A stretch of DNA of 55,637 nt from Rikenellaceae bacterium (GCA_900769885.1 CAAGIG010000024.1:1-55637), one strand, 5' to 3'. Shown: positions 25,836-35,766, counted from the stretch's first letter. Numbers and translations are program-made. Notes: a model not told the origin generated them from the letters alone.

Positions 25836-28646
25836 TTATTTTTCAGGATTCATTACACATTCAATGTATCTTGCTTTCTTAAGTAGAGTTGAAGTAAATT
25901 CCTTAACATCTTCAGAAGTCAAAGAATTCAAAACTTCTACATAATTTTCATATTTCTCAATACCTTGACCATAGTAAGATTTCAAAAGACCAGACCAGTA
26001 ACCATTGTTGATTTGGTTTTCTTTGTAAACCTTATTCATATTTTCAAGAATCTTAGTCATATATTCAGCAGAAACACCTTTTTCAGCAATACCTTGAAGA
26101 CCATTCTTAACGATAGGAACAAGTTCAGCAACTTTATCCTCGTTTGTATCGAATTGAACAACCACCATTGCATTGTTTTTCTTGCCGATAGGAGAAATTG
26201 AAACAGAAGTAACTACACCGTATGTTCCACCAGCCTCTTCTCTGACAGTTTTTGTATAAGTCAAGTCAAGAGCTGAGTTAAGGATATTTGCAAGGATTTC
26301 ATTGCGTACGCTATATTTCATATCAGACAACCAGAACATACCTACTGTAGTTTTAGGTGATTCCATTTGAGTTCTGAATGAATCGATTACGTCTGCTTTA
26401 GGATAACCTCTGTCGATTTCAACCTCTTTGGTTGCTTTACCTTTAGGAAGTGCAGCGATATATTTTTCCAAAAGTGGTTTAAGGGTTTCAGGAGCAATAT
26501 CACCTACGATATACATTTTGCCACCTTTAACACCTGAGAACAATTTTCTGTAGTTTTTCTCAATTACAGCGATGTCAACTTTATTCAACAATTCAGAAGT
26601 AAGGACAGCGAAACGAGGGTTAGAGTAAAGAATATCGTTCAATCGGATTTGATATTTGTAATCGGGTTGGTTTTCGTAGTTAGGAAGAATATTCTTCAAC
26701 ATTGTCATACCATTCTCAATTTCAGAAGCTTCAAAACGGGGAGCAACGTATGTCAAATATACCAATTGGAATGCTTTTTCGGCATCTTTAGGAGATGATG
26801 AACCGCCAATACCGTGTTCTCTGCTGCCAAATGAAGGCCATACACTTACAACAGTACCGGTAAGAGCTTTCTGCAATTGGTTTTGAGAGAATTGTGAAAG
26901 ACCACCGAATTGTTGGTAGATACCAAGAACATTACTGTCGAATGAAACGATATCTTCATCAGAAACCATTGACAAACCACCTTTTTGTACCAAGTTGAAG
27001 CTGAAGTTGTCTTTAGAGTTTTCAGTTTGTTTGTAGTAAACAGTGATACCGTTTGACAATTCATAAATGGTTGAACCATATTTACCTTCACTTTCTTTAA
27101 CGATTTTACCGGGAACTGCAGTAACACCTGTCATCAAATCAGTAATGATTTCTTCTTGAACAGGAGCAGAAACTTCCATTGTAAGTGAATTGTTGTATAG
27201 GTTCAAAAGTTCTTCTTCTGTAGGATATACAAGACCTTCTTTAGCAGGACCGGTAATCATAATTACCATATTTTCTTTGGTCATAAGCTGAGGAAGGACT
27301 GAATTAACAGCCTCTACAGGAAGCATACCGAGCAATTGTTGAGCCAATTCAAGGGTGTAAGAAGGATCCATAAAAGGCTCATTGCTGATAAAGTGATCAA
27401 GATATTCATAGAAGAAACCTTGATGTCTTCTGGTATCTTTTGAGTCTGCAGCACTTTGAAGATCTCTTAGAATTTGGGTAGTAGCTCTTTCGTATTCAGC
27501 AGCTGTAAAGCCATAACGTTTTGCTCTTTCCATCTCTTCCAACAGAGCTTTGTAAGCAGGAATAACTTCACCTTCTCTGCAGCTTGCAGCAAATGATTGG
27601 CAATCTACAAATTCTGAGTATGATTGGTAGTATGAATAACCACCCAAGAAAGGAGGATTTGATGACATAGCGATATCATTCATTCTTTCACCGAACATAT
27701 TGTTTGCAAGTCCGATAAGAAGATCATTCATAAACGCCATAAGAGTATTTCTCATTTCCTTTGGAATAGGAGCGTGTTTGAAGTCCACTTCTACACTTGT
27801 CGAGGTAGCTTCAGGGTCAGTAATGATTTTAACTCTTGGCTCAACATTTCCTGCAAATTCAAATACAGGTTTTGGTTGAGGATTTTCAGGCATTTGAAGG
27901 CTTGAGAATCTTTCTTTGATTTTGTTTTCGATTTGATCCACATCGATATCACCAACTACCACAATTGCTTGTAGGTCAGGTCTGTACCAAGTAGCATAGA
28001 AATCTCTAAGATCTTGAGGGTCGAAGTTTTCAAGATTTTCTTGTGAACCGATCAAACTTGTGTTTGCAAATTTGTGGTCTTCACCGAAGATACCTTTATA
28101 TCTTTGGAACACCATACGTCTTTGAGCAGTATTGGTAGTTCTTCTCTCCTCAATAATAACTTGACGTTCGTTATTGATTTCTGAATCACGGTTTTCAATA
28201 GCGCAAGACCAGTCGTGAAGGATAAGAAGACAAGTATCAATCACACCTTCGCTCTTCATAGGGATGTTGTTCAACATATAACAGGTGTTTTCAAGACCTG
28301 TCCAAGCGTTGATATTTCTTCCAAACTCTGCACCGATACCTTCAAGGTAAGTGAACATAGATTTATCGGGAAGAGATTTCAAACCGTTGAAAGCCATATG
28401 CTCAAGGAAGTGAGCCAAACCATCTTGTCTTTCATTCTCTTGCAATGCTCCTACGTGCGAAACGATATAGAAGTCAGCACGTTCTGCAGGCATTTCGTTG
28501 TGTTTAATGTAATAAGTCAGACCATTCTCCAACTTACCTACTCTTACAGTGCTGTCCATTGGCAGTGCAGCCATAGGATCAAACTGTGCAAATGCTGCTA
28601 CAGACATCAGCAACATCGCAAAAAACAAAGTAATTTTTTTCATCAT
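25836..28646 (-). CDS. M16 family zinc peptidase (insulinase/pitrilysin type), secreted
   Basis: This 936-residue protein has a signal peptide (to about residue 21, AAFAQ) and two M16 units in one chain. The first holds the inverted zinc motif HFLEH (His79, Glu82, His83, in GLAHFLEHMAFNG) and a downstream Glu in NNERQVIIEERRT. The second half (from about residue 530) lacks the motif, as expected for the inactive clamshell partner. It contains YIVGDIAPETLKPLLEKYI and EEAGGTYGVVTSVS. Such enzymes degrade peptides in the periplasm. The gene is alone, with its own -7 box and a terminator. Confidence 0.93.
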   Translation of the reverse strand: MMKKITLFFAMLLMSVAAFAQFDPMAALPMDSTVRVGKLENGLTYYIKHNEMPAERADFYIVSHVGALQENERQDGLAHFLEHMAFNGLKSLPDKSMFTYLEGIGAEFGRNINAWTGLENTCYMLNNIPMKSEGVIDTCLLILHDWSCAIENRDSEINNERQVIIEERRTTNTAQRRMVFQRYKGIFGEDHKFANTSLIGSQENLENFDPQDLRDFYATWYRPDLQAIVVVGDIDVDQIENKIKERFSSLQMPENPQPKPVFEFAGNVEPRVKIITDPEATSTSVEVDFKHAPIPKEMRNTLMAFMNDLLIGLANNMFGERMNDIAMSSNPPFLGGYSYYQSYSEFVDCQSFAASCREGEVIPAYKALLEEMERAKRYGFTAAEYERATTQILRDLQSAADSKDTRRHQGFFYEYLDHFISNEPFMDPSYTLELAQQLLGMLPVEAVNSVLPQLMTKENMVIMITGPAKEGLVYPTEEELLNLYNNSLTMEVSAPVQEEIITDLMTGVTAVPGKIVKESEGKYGSTIYELSNGITVYYKQTENSKDNFSFNLVQKGGLSMVSDEDIVSFDSNVLGIYQQFGGLSQFSQNQLQKALTGTVVSVWPSFGSREHGIGGSSSPKDAEKAFQLVYLTYVAPRFEASEIENGMTMLKNILPNYENQPDYKYQIRLNDILYSNPRFAVLTSELLNKVDIAVIEKNYRKLFSGVKGGKMYIVGDIAPETLKPLLEKYIAALPKGKATKEVEIDRGYPKADVIDSFRTQMESPKTTVGMFWLSDMKYSVRNEILANILNSALDLTYTKTVREEAGGTYGVVTSVSISPIGKKNNAMVVVQFDTNEDKVAELVPIVKNGLQGIAEKGVSAEYMTKILENMNKVYKENQINNGYWSGLLKSYYGQGIEKYENYVEVLNSLTSEDVKEFTSTLLKKARYIECVMNPEK

Positions 28647-28680
28647 TTTAAATTAAAGTGTGTTTGTTTATTTTATGGCG

Positions 28681-28688
28681 CAAAGTTA
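28681..28688 (-). promoter_or_regulatory. -7 box of the M16 peptidase gene
   Basis: TAACTTTG on the minus strand, 34 bases before the start codon, in the 55-base gap after the YeiH gene. No -33 box is clear. Confidence 0.5.
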
Positions 28689-28701
28689 ACAAAAAAAGTG
28701 C

Positions 28702-29946
28702 CTAAAATATCGGTTTTAACAAACCAAATACAATATATGCCACAACTAATGTCAAAAGTATATTGAACAGCTGCGCTATAAGGAATACAAACAGAGGCCT
28801 TCTGTTCTCTCTGCTGACAATATCTTTAAACCTGGTTTCCAGACCAATACAAACAAACGCCATAGTAAACAAAGTATTCTGGAAACCCTTTGTAACCTTA
28901 CCCACCGATTTTGCAGTTTCGGTATCCAGAAATATACTGAAAAACAACGACGCAAGGATAAATCCGACAACAAATTTTGGAAATCTGTCCCAAATCATTT
29001 TCAAAGATGGTTTTTCCTTTGAATCATCACCTTTATATGTCCAGAAGAGCGAGATTGCAAAAGCGGCTATTCCCAATAGAACATTTTGCGAAGATTTGAC
29101 AATCACTGCTGTTTGAGCAGCAGTTTCTCCGTTTCCGTGGTCAGCAAGTGTTCCTGCTGCAGCCACAGCACCGGTAGTATCGATACTTCCACCCAACCAC
29201 GCACCGGTAACCTCGGGATCAAGTCCTAACATCCCTGCAACCCAGGGCAAAATATACATCATAGGAACAGCAATAATCAATACAAGGGATATAACATAAG
29301 AGAGTTTTTTATTGTCCCCTTTGATTACTCCACAAGTAGCAATGGCGGCAGAGACCCCACAAATGGAAACTGCACTCGCCAACATTGTCCCCATTTCGGA
29401 ATCTACCTTGAATTTCTTACCTAGCCAGAAAGCAAAATACCATACAGAAATAACCACTATCAAAGATTGCAAAAGGCCATACGCTCCCGAACGCATAATA
29501 TCTCCGAAAAGGATAGTGGAACCGAGACAAATGATTCCGATTTTGATATAAAACTCACTTTGGATAGCAGGTTTCATCCACTCCGGAACCCCCACAGTAT
29601 TTCTGACAAGGAGTCCGACGAGGACAGCAAAAAAGACAACTTCCAAACCTAAGTCATTCTTAATGAATGAGATATTGGATATCACATTAGAAACCAGTGC
29701 TATGAGAAATATCAACAACAAAGAAGTAAAAATACCTCTCAATTGACGCCCCAGCACCCAGGAGGTAACCCCTACCATCACCCAAATAAAGAAAAACATA
29801 TAGGCTGCGGAAAGCCATTGTGAGGTTGTTTCAAGAGCCTTCGGCATAACAGGCATTGTCTGTGGGAAGATAGTCGAGAGCATCAAAATAATTGCACCAA
29901 CTATCACAATAACCCAATCTTCACTGATTTTAAATCTCTTATTCAT
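28702..29946 (-). CDS. YeiH-family putative sulfate exporter (UPF0324)
   Basis: This 414-residue polytopic inner-membrane protein has about ten helices. It has the YeiH/PSE family signatures: FYIKIGIICLGSTILFGDIM, then SAVSICGVSAAIATCGVIKG and GAWLGGSIDTTGAVAAAGTL. Members are annotated as sulfate or sulfite exporters, on thin evidence. The N-terminal end is cytosolic and charged. An upstream promoter (-33 TTTG, 22-base spacer, -7 TAGTTTTG) supports single-gene transcription. No sulfur-metabolism genes are nearby. Confidence 0.85.
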   Translation of the reverse strand: MNKRFKISEDWVIVIVGAIILMLSTIFPQTMPVMPKALETTSQWLSAAYMFFFIWVMVGVTSWVLGRQLRGIFTSLLLIFLIALVSNVISNISFIKNDLGLEVVFFAVLVGLLVRNTVGVPEWMKPAIQSEFYIKIGIICLGSTILFGDIMRSGAYGLLQSLIVVISVWYFAFWLGKKFKVDSEMGTMLASAVSICGVSAAIATCGVIKGDNKKLSYVISLVLIIAVPMMYILPWVAGMLGLDPEVTGAWLGGSIDTTGAVAAAGTLADHGNGETAAQTAVIVKSSQNVLLGIAAFAISLFWTYKGDDSKEKPSLKMIWDRFPKFVVGFILASLFFSIFLDTETAKSVGKVTKGFQNTLFTMAFVCIGLETRFKDIVSRENRRPLFVFLIAQLFNILLTLVVAYIVFGLLKPIF

Positions 29947-29969
29947 TGCTTAATTTATTTTCAACCGCG

Positions 29970-30003
29970 CAAAACTAATCTATTTTCCGTTAAACTTCAC
30001 AAA
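29970..30003 (-). promoter_or_regulatory. Promoter of the YeiH gene
   Basis: On the minus strand TTTG (30003-30000), a 22-base spacer and TAGTTTTG (29977-29970), 24 bases before the start. The spacer is one or two bases longer than usual. Confidence 0.6.
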
Positions 30004-30034
30004 AAATGACACTTTTTTATCTTTTTTCTCTCTA

Positions 30035-30066
30035 TTTCACTCTACCTAAACACACATATATATTTG
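30035..30066 (+). promoter_or_regulatory. Possible promoter of the M20 dipeptidase gene
   Basis: TTTC (30035-30038), a 20-base spacer and TATATTTG (30059-30066) resemble the Bacteroidota consensus. It would give a leader of about 150 bases. A closer but poorer box (TATATTAG, 30183-30190) is an alternative. Confidence 0.4.
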
Positions 30067-30220
30067 TATTTCAATGGTTTTCCGCATCGTGAAAAGTTTG
30101 GTATACGCTTTTACTAAAATTGAATTTATAGATTTTAAAAAAAACTTTATTCCCAAAGTATCTCTATTCCAAAAATTATCATTATATTAGCAAAATGAAC
30201 ACATTTATACACAAACTATA

Positions 30221-31582
30221 ATGATTACAATTAACCAATATTTAGAAGAAAATAAGGAAAGATTCCTTAATGAGTTGTTCGAACTTATCAGAATTCCCTC
30301 TATTTCATCGCAATCTGAACACAAACAAGATATGTACAGATGTGCTGAAAAATGGGTAGAACTAATGCTTTCTGCAGGTGTTGACAAAGCACAAGTATTT
30401 GAAACTGAAGGACATCCTGTTGCATACGGAGAAAAAATACTTGACCCATCATACAAAACCGTTCTTATCTACGGACATATGGACGTTATGCCTGTTGACC
30501 CTATCGATCTATGGCATACAGATCCTTTCGAACCTGTAGTTAAAGATGGAAAAATCTGGGCAAGAGGTGCTGACGATGACAAAGGACAAGCATTTATGCA
30601 CGCAAAAGCATTTGAATACCTTGTAAAAACAGGACAACTAAAATGCAACGTCAAATTTATGATCGAAGGTGAAGAAGAAATCGGTTCACCAAACCTTCCC
30701 AAATTCTGCGAAGAGCACAAAGAGATGCTTAAAGCTGATATTATCCTTGTATCAGATACAGGAATGATTGCTCCCGATATACCATCTATCACAACAGGTC
30801 TTAGAGGTCTTTCTTATTGGGAAGTAGAGGTTACCGGTCCTAACGCAGACCTTCACTCAGGTATCTTCGGTGGTGCAGTTGCAAACCCTATCAACATCCT
30901 TTCTAAAATGATTGCAGATGTTATGGATGAAAACAACCACATTACCATCCCCGGTTTCTACGATGATGTATTGGAAGTTACTGACGAAGAGAGAGCAAAA
31001 ATGGCTGAAGCACCATTTGACCTTGAGCAATACAAAAAATCACTTGACATTGAACAGGAATGGGGTGAAAAAGGTTTCAGCACAAATGAAAGAACAGGCA
31101 TCAGACCTACATTTGACATTTGCGGTATCTGGGGCGGTTACACCGGAGAAGGTGCAAAAACAGTATTGCCTTCAAAAGCATACGCTAAAATCAGCTGCCG
31201 CTTAGTCCCCAATCAAAAGCACGAAGTTATCGGCAAACTATTCCAGGAATATTTTGAAAGCATTGCTCCAAAATCGGTAAAAGTCAAAGTTAAATATCTT
31301 CACGGTGGTGCATCATACGTTTGCCCTATCACACTTGACGCATACAAAGCTGCTGAAAAAGCATACTTCGATGTTTATGGCAGAATGCCAGTTCCTGTAC
31401 GTTCAGGGGGAAGTATTCCAATCATTGCAGCTTTCGAGGAGATTCTCGGCATCAAGTCTATCCTTATGGGATTCGGACTTGGTTCAGATGCAATCCACTC
31501 ACCTAATGAAAACTATCCATTGGAACAATTCTACAACGGAATCAAAACAATTCCTCTATTCTACAAATACTACACAGAATAG
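30221..31582 (+). CDS. M20 family dipeptidase
   Basis: This 453-residue cytosolic metallopeptidase hydrolyses dipeptides (PepV/CNDP-like). Metal ligands are visible in YGHMDVMPVD (His86, Asp88), WARGADDDKGQ (bridging Asp119), the catalytic and metal Glu pair in IEGEEEIGS (about 152-154), and SDTG further on. The dimerisation lid domain covers about residues 200-330 (TTGLRGLSYWEVEVTGPNAD, LHSGIFGG). The last ligand is the His of SDAIHSPNE. It is complete and monocistronic. Its TAG stop abuts the stop of the convergent M1 gene with no base between. Confidence 0.93.
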   Translation: MITINQYLEENKERFLNELFELIRIPSISSQSEHKQDMYRCAEKWVELMLSAGVDKAQVFETEGHPVAYGEKILDPSYKTVLIYGHMDVMPVDPIDLWHTDPFEPVVKDGKIWARGADDDKGQAFMHAKAFEYLVKTGQLKCNVKFMIEGEEEIGSPNLPKFCEEHKEMLKADIILVSDTGMIAPDIPSITTGLRGLSYWEVEVTGPNADLHSGIFGGAVANPINILSKMIADVMDENNHITIPGFYDDVLEVTDEERAKMAEAPFDLEQYKKSLDIEQEWGEKGFSTNERTGIRPTFDICGIWGGYTGEGAKTVLPSKAYAKISCRLVPNQKHEVIGKLFQEYFESIAPKSVKVKVKYLHGGASYVCPITLDAYKAAEKAYFDVYGRMPVPVRSGGSIPIIAAFEEILGIKSILMGFGLGSDAIHSPNENYPLEQFYNGIKTIPLFYKYYTE

Positions 31583-34036
31583 TTATTTGATTCCCAGGTG
31601 GAAGGAAGCTTGAAGAATTTTATTCTCAAGCAGAGGCAGAAGGTCGGGAGTGTTCTCCAAATAACGGAGGACACTCTCTTTTGCTTTTACAGAATAATGA
31701 TGATGTAATGTATTTTTACACCACGACTTAGGGAAGAATATATCCCCCGTCCTCTGCAATTCAGGCATAAGCTCCAACGACGGATAAATATATTTCACAG
31801 AATAATCTCCCCAATATGGATGATGCAACAGCAACAAAGACTTCAACACCCACGGTTCAATCATCCGATTCTGTCTGTCATAATAAGAATTAAAGACAGA
31901 ATCCCTTACAGAAGCCAAAGGGTGTGCTGAAGGGGAGACAAACTTATACTCACGAACCTTATCGGGATTAGAAATTCTACTGAGCTGCTCCGAAACTATC
32001 AAATCATATTTCTGTGGAAATCTGATACCCAACTCCAAAGAGATATCAATAAAATCATTCTCACTCAAAGATAACCAGGGGAGAGAAACCTCTTTTGACC
32101 ACACCTTATATATATAGTCGCATATTTCCTTATCTGTAGCAAGCGGCACAAGTGTTCGGAACACCTGTGTAGTAAATTTTTCATTCTCATTTTCAATCAC
32201 ATATCCAAACAATCTCCTCTGAGCCGCCAAACTCAATTCACTGCCATACCCCTCAAAATGACATATTGCAGAGATATCCGACAAAATAGTTGGAACTACC
32301 TGCTGATTCTTCTCCTCACCTAACCATCCCAGCAAAGCATTCAAAAACTTCTCTGACGACAAATTACCTCTGAGCCAATTTTCATAAAGGGTAATCAACA
32401 AAGATTCTCTGACCAATTCGGATGAAACACCTCTGATAACAGACAAAGAATCTGATATCTTATACAAATTTTCCAAGATATATTCTGAAGTCTGACCATC
32501 AAGCTGCAAATATCCATAAAAGGAGCCATCTGCTGCAGGAATCACATACCCCTCCAAAGTATCTGTTAGGACCTTTTGATGAGATTCCTCCTCCCCTATC
32601 AATTTCCCATTTTCCAACCTTACAACAGGCATCCCCTTTCCATAAATCCAATACTCACTCCACTCCTTAATACTCTCTCCATCAGCATCATAATATTTGT
32701 CAAAAATAGCTACCAAATCATCCCAGTCTGCATTACCATAAGCGTAGTCGCTCAAATACTCCCTGATAGCCCTTTGAAAAGCCTCATCTCCCATCTTACG
32801 GCTCAACATCTCCATCACCACCGGAGACTTTTGATAAATAATATTTCCGTAAATCAATCCTGCATATCTAAGATTAGGCAATTCCTGCTGAATTGAATTT
32901 GCCCCTGCTGTCCTGTCCTCCACATAAGCAGAAACATTGAATGACAAATCCTGCAATTTGAAATCGATATCAGTATAATGAGGTCGGATCATCCTTGCTG
33001 CAAAATAATTTGCAAAAACCTCTTTAATCCAGACCCCACTGAACCACTTCATTGTAACATAATCCCCAAACCACATATGAGCAGTCTCGTGGGCAATCAG
33101 CAAATCTCTTCTGAGCTTCTGGGCAAGTGTATAATTTTGCGGAAGAAACATCAGCGAAGCGTTGTAAAAAGTTGCCCCTGTATGTTCCATTCCACCAAAC
33201 TGAAAACCTGGTATAATCACAAGATCATACTTGGCAAATGGATACTTTATAGCGGTATATTCTTCGAGCCAGGACAATGCAGAAAAGACCTGATCGGCAA
33301 TTTCTCCCATTTGAGAGAGATTTTCTTCTGAAGTTTCCCGGTGTAGAATGGTTATCTCACGCTCTCCGTCACTATGAAGACTCTTTGAGAAGTTCCCAGC
33401 AGCAAATGCAAACAAATATGTACTAAGTGGCTCTGTTACAGCAAAAGAAACTCTTTTGTAACCACCATCTAACACTTCTGTTTTCACTACTGGAGAGTTT
33501 GATACAGCCTCCCATTGAGCATCAAGAACCAGAATAAGATTGTAAGAAGCTTTCATATCGGGCTGATCAAAACAGGGGAACAACTCCCTCGCCCTGTCGG
33601 GAACAAGCAATGTATACAAATACTCTTCATTCACATTCAATGGATTCGTTCCTGCATTAAATTCGATATAAACCTGATTGAAACCCTCTTTGAGCAATGA
33701 CTCCGGAATCACAATATGTTCATTTGTAACAATTGCAGCCTCCCTGTCCAGGACTCCATTTACCTCCACCTTATAAACACTCTCATCTGAAGTTCTGAAA
33801 TCGATTTGCAGATCCTGAGGATTACCCCCCTTCTTCAAATCAAAAGAGATATTGACGCTCGAGCGGTAGTGACCATTCCGGTCCAGTGGCAATAAAAATT
33901 CAAGATCATATATGACCGAATCAATGGTTGCCTTCCTATATTGGGCAAGTTCGTAAGAAACACCAGGTTCGACTTTTATATCTTTATTATATGAACAACT
34001 GCTGAGCACCATCAAAATTATCAAGAGAGCTATCAT
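31583..34036 (-). CDS. M1 family aminopeptidase, lipoprotein
   Basis: This 817-residue zinc aminopeptidase is anchored by a lipobox (MVLSSC). The N-terminal beta domain spans to about residue 220. The exopeptidase motif is GGMEHTGA instead of the classical GAMEN. The zinc site is HETAHMWFGD followed by the Glu ligand in EVFANYFA. A C-terminal helical region completes the family fold. Such periplasmic enzymes trim peptides for import. I chose the ATG at 34036 because the longer frame needs a TTG start, and the -7 box TAAATTTG (34062-34055) would put the transcript start near 34048. It ends exactly at the stop of the convergent dipeptidase gene. Confidence 0.9.
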   Translation of the reverse strand: MIALLIILMVLSSCSYNKDIKVEPGVSYELAQYRKATIDSVIYDLEFLLPLDRNGHYRSSVNISFDLKKGGNPQDLQIDFRTSDESVYKVEVNGVLDREAAIVTNEHIVIPESLLKEGFNQVYIEFNAGTNPLNVNEEYLYTLLVPDRARELFPCFDQPDMKASYNLILVLDAQWEAVSNSPVVKTEVLDGGYKRVSFAVTEPLSTYLFAFAAGNFSKSLHSDGEREITILHRETSEENLSQMGEIADQVFSALSWLEEYTAIKYPFAKYDLVIIPGFQFGGMEHTGATFYNASLMFLPQNYTLAQKLRRDLLIAHETAHMWFGDYVTMKWFSGVWIKEVFANYFAARMIRPHYTDIDFKLQDLSFNVSAYVEDRTAGANSIQQELPNLRYAGLIYGNIIYQKSPVVMEMLSRKMGDEAFQRAIREYLSDYAYGNADWDDLVAIFDKYYDADGESIKEWSEYWIYGKGMPVVRLENGKLIGEEESHQKVLTDTLEGYVIPAADGSFYGYLQLDGQTSEYILENLYKISDSLSVIRGVSSELVRESLLITLYENWLRGNLSSEKFLNALLGWLGEEKNQQVVPTILSDISAICHFEGYGSELSLAAQRRLFGYVIENENEKFTTQVFRTLVPLATDKEICDYIYKVWSKEVSLPWLSLSENDFIDISLELGIRFPQKYDLIVSEQLSRISNPDKVREYKFVSPSAHPLASVRDSVFNSYYDRQNRMIEPWVLKSLLLLHHPYWGDYSVKYIYPSLELMPELQRTGDIFFPKSWCKNTLHHHYSVKAKESVLRYLENTPDLLPLLENKILQASFHLGIK

Positions 34037-34054
34037 AACTTCAAAAATTTTTAA

Positions 34055-34062
34055 CAAATTTA
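34055..34062 (-). promoter_or_regulatory. -7 box of the M1 peptidase gene
   Basis: TAAATTTG on the minus strand, 18 bases before the ATG at 34036. It supports that start over the upstream TTG. No -33 box is clear. Confidence 0.45.
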
Positions 34063-34139
34063 GCAAATAATCAGTTTTATAAAAGTTTTAGGCACGAATA
34101 TTGATATTTCTAAGTCAAAACAACTAAATAAGATACAAA

Positions 34140-34520
34140 ATGGAATTAAAATTTTATAGATGCAGACATTGTGGTAACATCGTTACCTACCTTAATAACA
34201 GCGGCGTAAAAGTAGTATGCTGTGGCGAGAAAATGGAAGAACTAATCCCTAACACTGTAGATGCAGCACAAGAAAAACACGTACCTGTATTTACCGTTGA
34301 AGGAAACAAAGTGGTCGTAACTGTCGGTAGTGTTGAACACCCTATGACCCCCGAACACCTTATTGAATGGGTTGCAATCCAAACTGAACAAGGAGTTCAA
34401 ATCAAACATCTTAAAGATGGAATGAAACCTACAGTTACATTCTCATTAGCAGAAGGAGACAAACTCGTTAAAGTATTTGAATACTGCAATCTCCACGGAC
34501 TTTGGCAAGCCAACGGCTAG
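34140..34520 (+). CDS. dfx: Desulfoferrodoxin (class I superoxide reductase)
   Basis: This 126-residue protein reduces superoxide to hydrogen peroxide, a defence of anaerobes that avoids making oxygen. The N-terminal rubredoxin-like centre I is complete: Cys8, Cys11, Cys27 and Cys28 (YRCRHCGN, then VVCCGEKM). Centre II ligands are in EKHVPVF, VEHPMTPEHLIEW and the C-terminal CNLHGLW, with its Cys and His. With both centres it is a two-iron class I enzyme. The gene is single and followed by a terminator. Confidence 0.93.
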   Translation: MELKFYRCRHCGNIVTYLNNSGVKVVCCGEKMEELIPNTVDAAQEKHVPVFTVEGNKVVVTVGSVEHPMTPEHLIEWVAIQTEQGVQIKHLKDGMKPTVTFSLAEGDKLVKVFEYCNLHGLWQANG

Positions 34521-34571
34521 CAAATGCTTACAAATCCGCGACAATACATATAACACATAACAACTAACAAG

Positions 34572-34605
34572 AAAAGAGATGACAAACTTTGGTGTCATCT
34601 CTTTT
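34572..34605. terminator. Bidirectional terminator after desulfoferrodoxin
   Basis: A perfect 12-bp stem (AAAAGAGATGAC, 34572-34583, with 34594-34605) has a 10-base loop and T-rich flanks. It serves the convergent desulfoferrodoxin and threonine aldolase genes. Confidence 0.85.
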
Positions 34606-34625
34606 AATTTTCTGCGGAGGACAAC

Positions 34626-35669
34626 TTATTGCCGTTCCACATTATTAATAAAATCGACCAACTTGTCAACGTTTTCAGTTTTGGTCGCCCAACTGGTACA
34701 AAAACGGATTGCCACACGCTCAGAATCAATCCTTTTCCAAAAGGTATACCCAAAATCCTTTCCTAAAATGGCAGCCTGTTCTTCTGTAACAATCGGAAAC
34801 TGCTGATTTGTAGGACTATCCATCAAAAACTCAAACCCCTTTGCAGCAAAAGCCTCCTTAATTCTCAGAGCCTGAACATTTGCGTGAGCTGCAATTTTGA
34901 AATATAGGTCATCAGTAAAAAGTGTTTCAAACTGAAGTCCGAGCAACCTTCCCTTTGCCAACATTCCACCATTTTGCTTAATATGGTATCTGAAATCCTT
35001 TTTCAGAGATTCATTGCAAATCACAACAGCCTCTCCAAACAATGCACCCTGCTTTGTTCCACCGATATAGAAAACATCAGCTAAGGATGCCAATTCTTTA
35101 AGAGAGACATCACATTGCAAAGAGGTCAAACCATATCCCAATCGGGCTCCATCAATAAACAAAGGAAGAGAATATTTGTCGCAAACCGCTCTAATCTCCA
35201 TCAAAGACCTCTTAGAATATATCGAACCCACCTCTGTAGGAAAAGAGATATAGACCATTCCAGGCTGCACAGTATGTTCCGGACCATCTTCCTCAAGATG
35301 CTCAGCCATAACATTCTCAATCATCTGAGCCGTCAACTGACCATTCTCCCCTTTAACAGCCAAAACTTTATGGCCGGAATGTTCAATCGCCCCTGTCTCG
35401 TGAACATTGATATGCCCTGTATCAGCACTGATTACCCCTTGATAGGGCCTTAAAATAGAAGAAATCACAGTAGCATTTGTCTGAGTACCTCCAACCATAA
35501 AATGAATATCTACGGATGGAGCCCCACAAGCCTCCTTTATCAGTTCTTTTGCCCTTTGACAATAGATATCCTCTCCATAACCCGGAGTCTGCTCCAAATT
35601 GGTCTGAACAAGTCGTTCAATAATCTGAGGATGAGCACCCTCATTATAATCACATTGAAATAAAATCAT
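34626..35669 (-). CDS. ltaE: Low-specificity L-threonine aldolase-like PLP enzyme
   Basis: This 347-residue fold-type I PLP enzyme matches the beta-eliminating lyase/threonine aldolase family, which splits threonine or allo-threonine to glycine and acetaldehyde. The PLP lysine is in FYIGGTKQGALFGEAVV (about residues 199-215). The cofactor Asp-Ala-Arg is seen in PLFIDGARLGYGL. Other family marks are the N-terminal NEGAHPQIIERLVQTN and MVGGTQTNATVI. It could be a close paralogue with another amino-acid substrate. The promoter has both boxes. Confidence 0.87.
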   Translation of the reverse strand: MILFQCDYNEGAHPQIIERLVQTNLEQTPGYGEDIYCQRAKELIKEACGAPSVDIHFMVGGTQTNATVISSILRPYQGVISADTGHINVHETGAIEHSGHKVLAVKGENGQLTAQMIENVMAEHLEEDGPEHTVQPGMVYISFPTEVGSIYSKRSLMEIRAVCDKYSLPLFIDGARLGYGLTSLQCDVSLKELASLADVFYIGGTKQGALFGEAVVICNESLKKDFRYHIKQNGGMLAKGRLLGLQFETLFTDDLYFKIAAHANVQALRIKEAFAAKGFEFLMDSPTNQQFPIVTEEQAAILGKDFGYTFWKRIDSERVAIRFCTSWATKTENVDKLVDFINNVERQ

Positions 35670-35686
35670 ATCCTGAAAATCTCAAA

Positions 35687-35717
35687 CAAAGATAAGATAA
35701 AAGCCCCATTCCGCAAA
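35687..35717 (-). promoter_or_regulatory. Threonine aldolase promoter, overlapping the upstream terminator
   Basis: On the minus strand TTTG (35717-35714), a 19-base spacer and TATCTTTG (35694-35687) fit the consensus. The -33 box lies in the loop of the terminator of the fimbrial operon. The start codon is 18 bases after the -7 box. Confidence 0.7.
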
Positions 35718-35732
35718 AACAGAATGGGGCTT
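35701..35732 (-). terminator. Terminator of the fimbrial operon
   Basis: A perfect 11-bp stem (AAGCCCCATTC, 35701-35711, with 35722-35732) has a 10-base loop. On the minus strand a T-rich run follows. It stands 35 bases past the stop of the last operon gene. Confidence 0.8.
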
Positions 35733-35766
35733 AAACTACACTAATAGTTACTCTATATTAATTATT

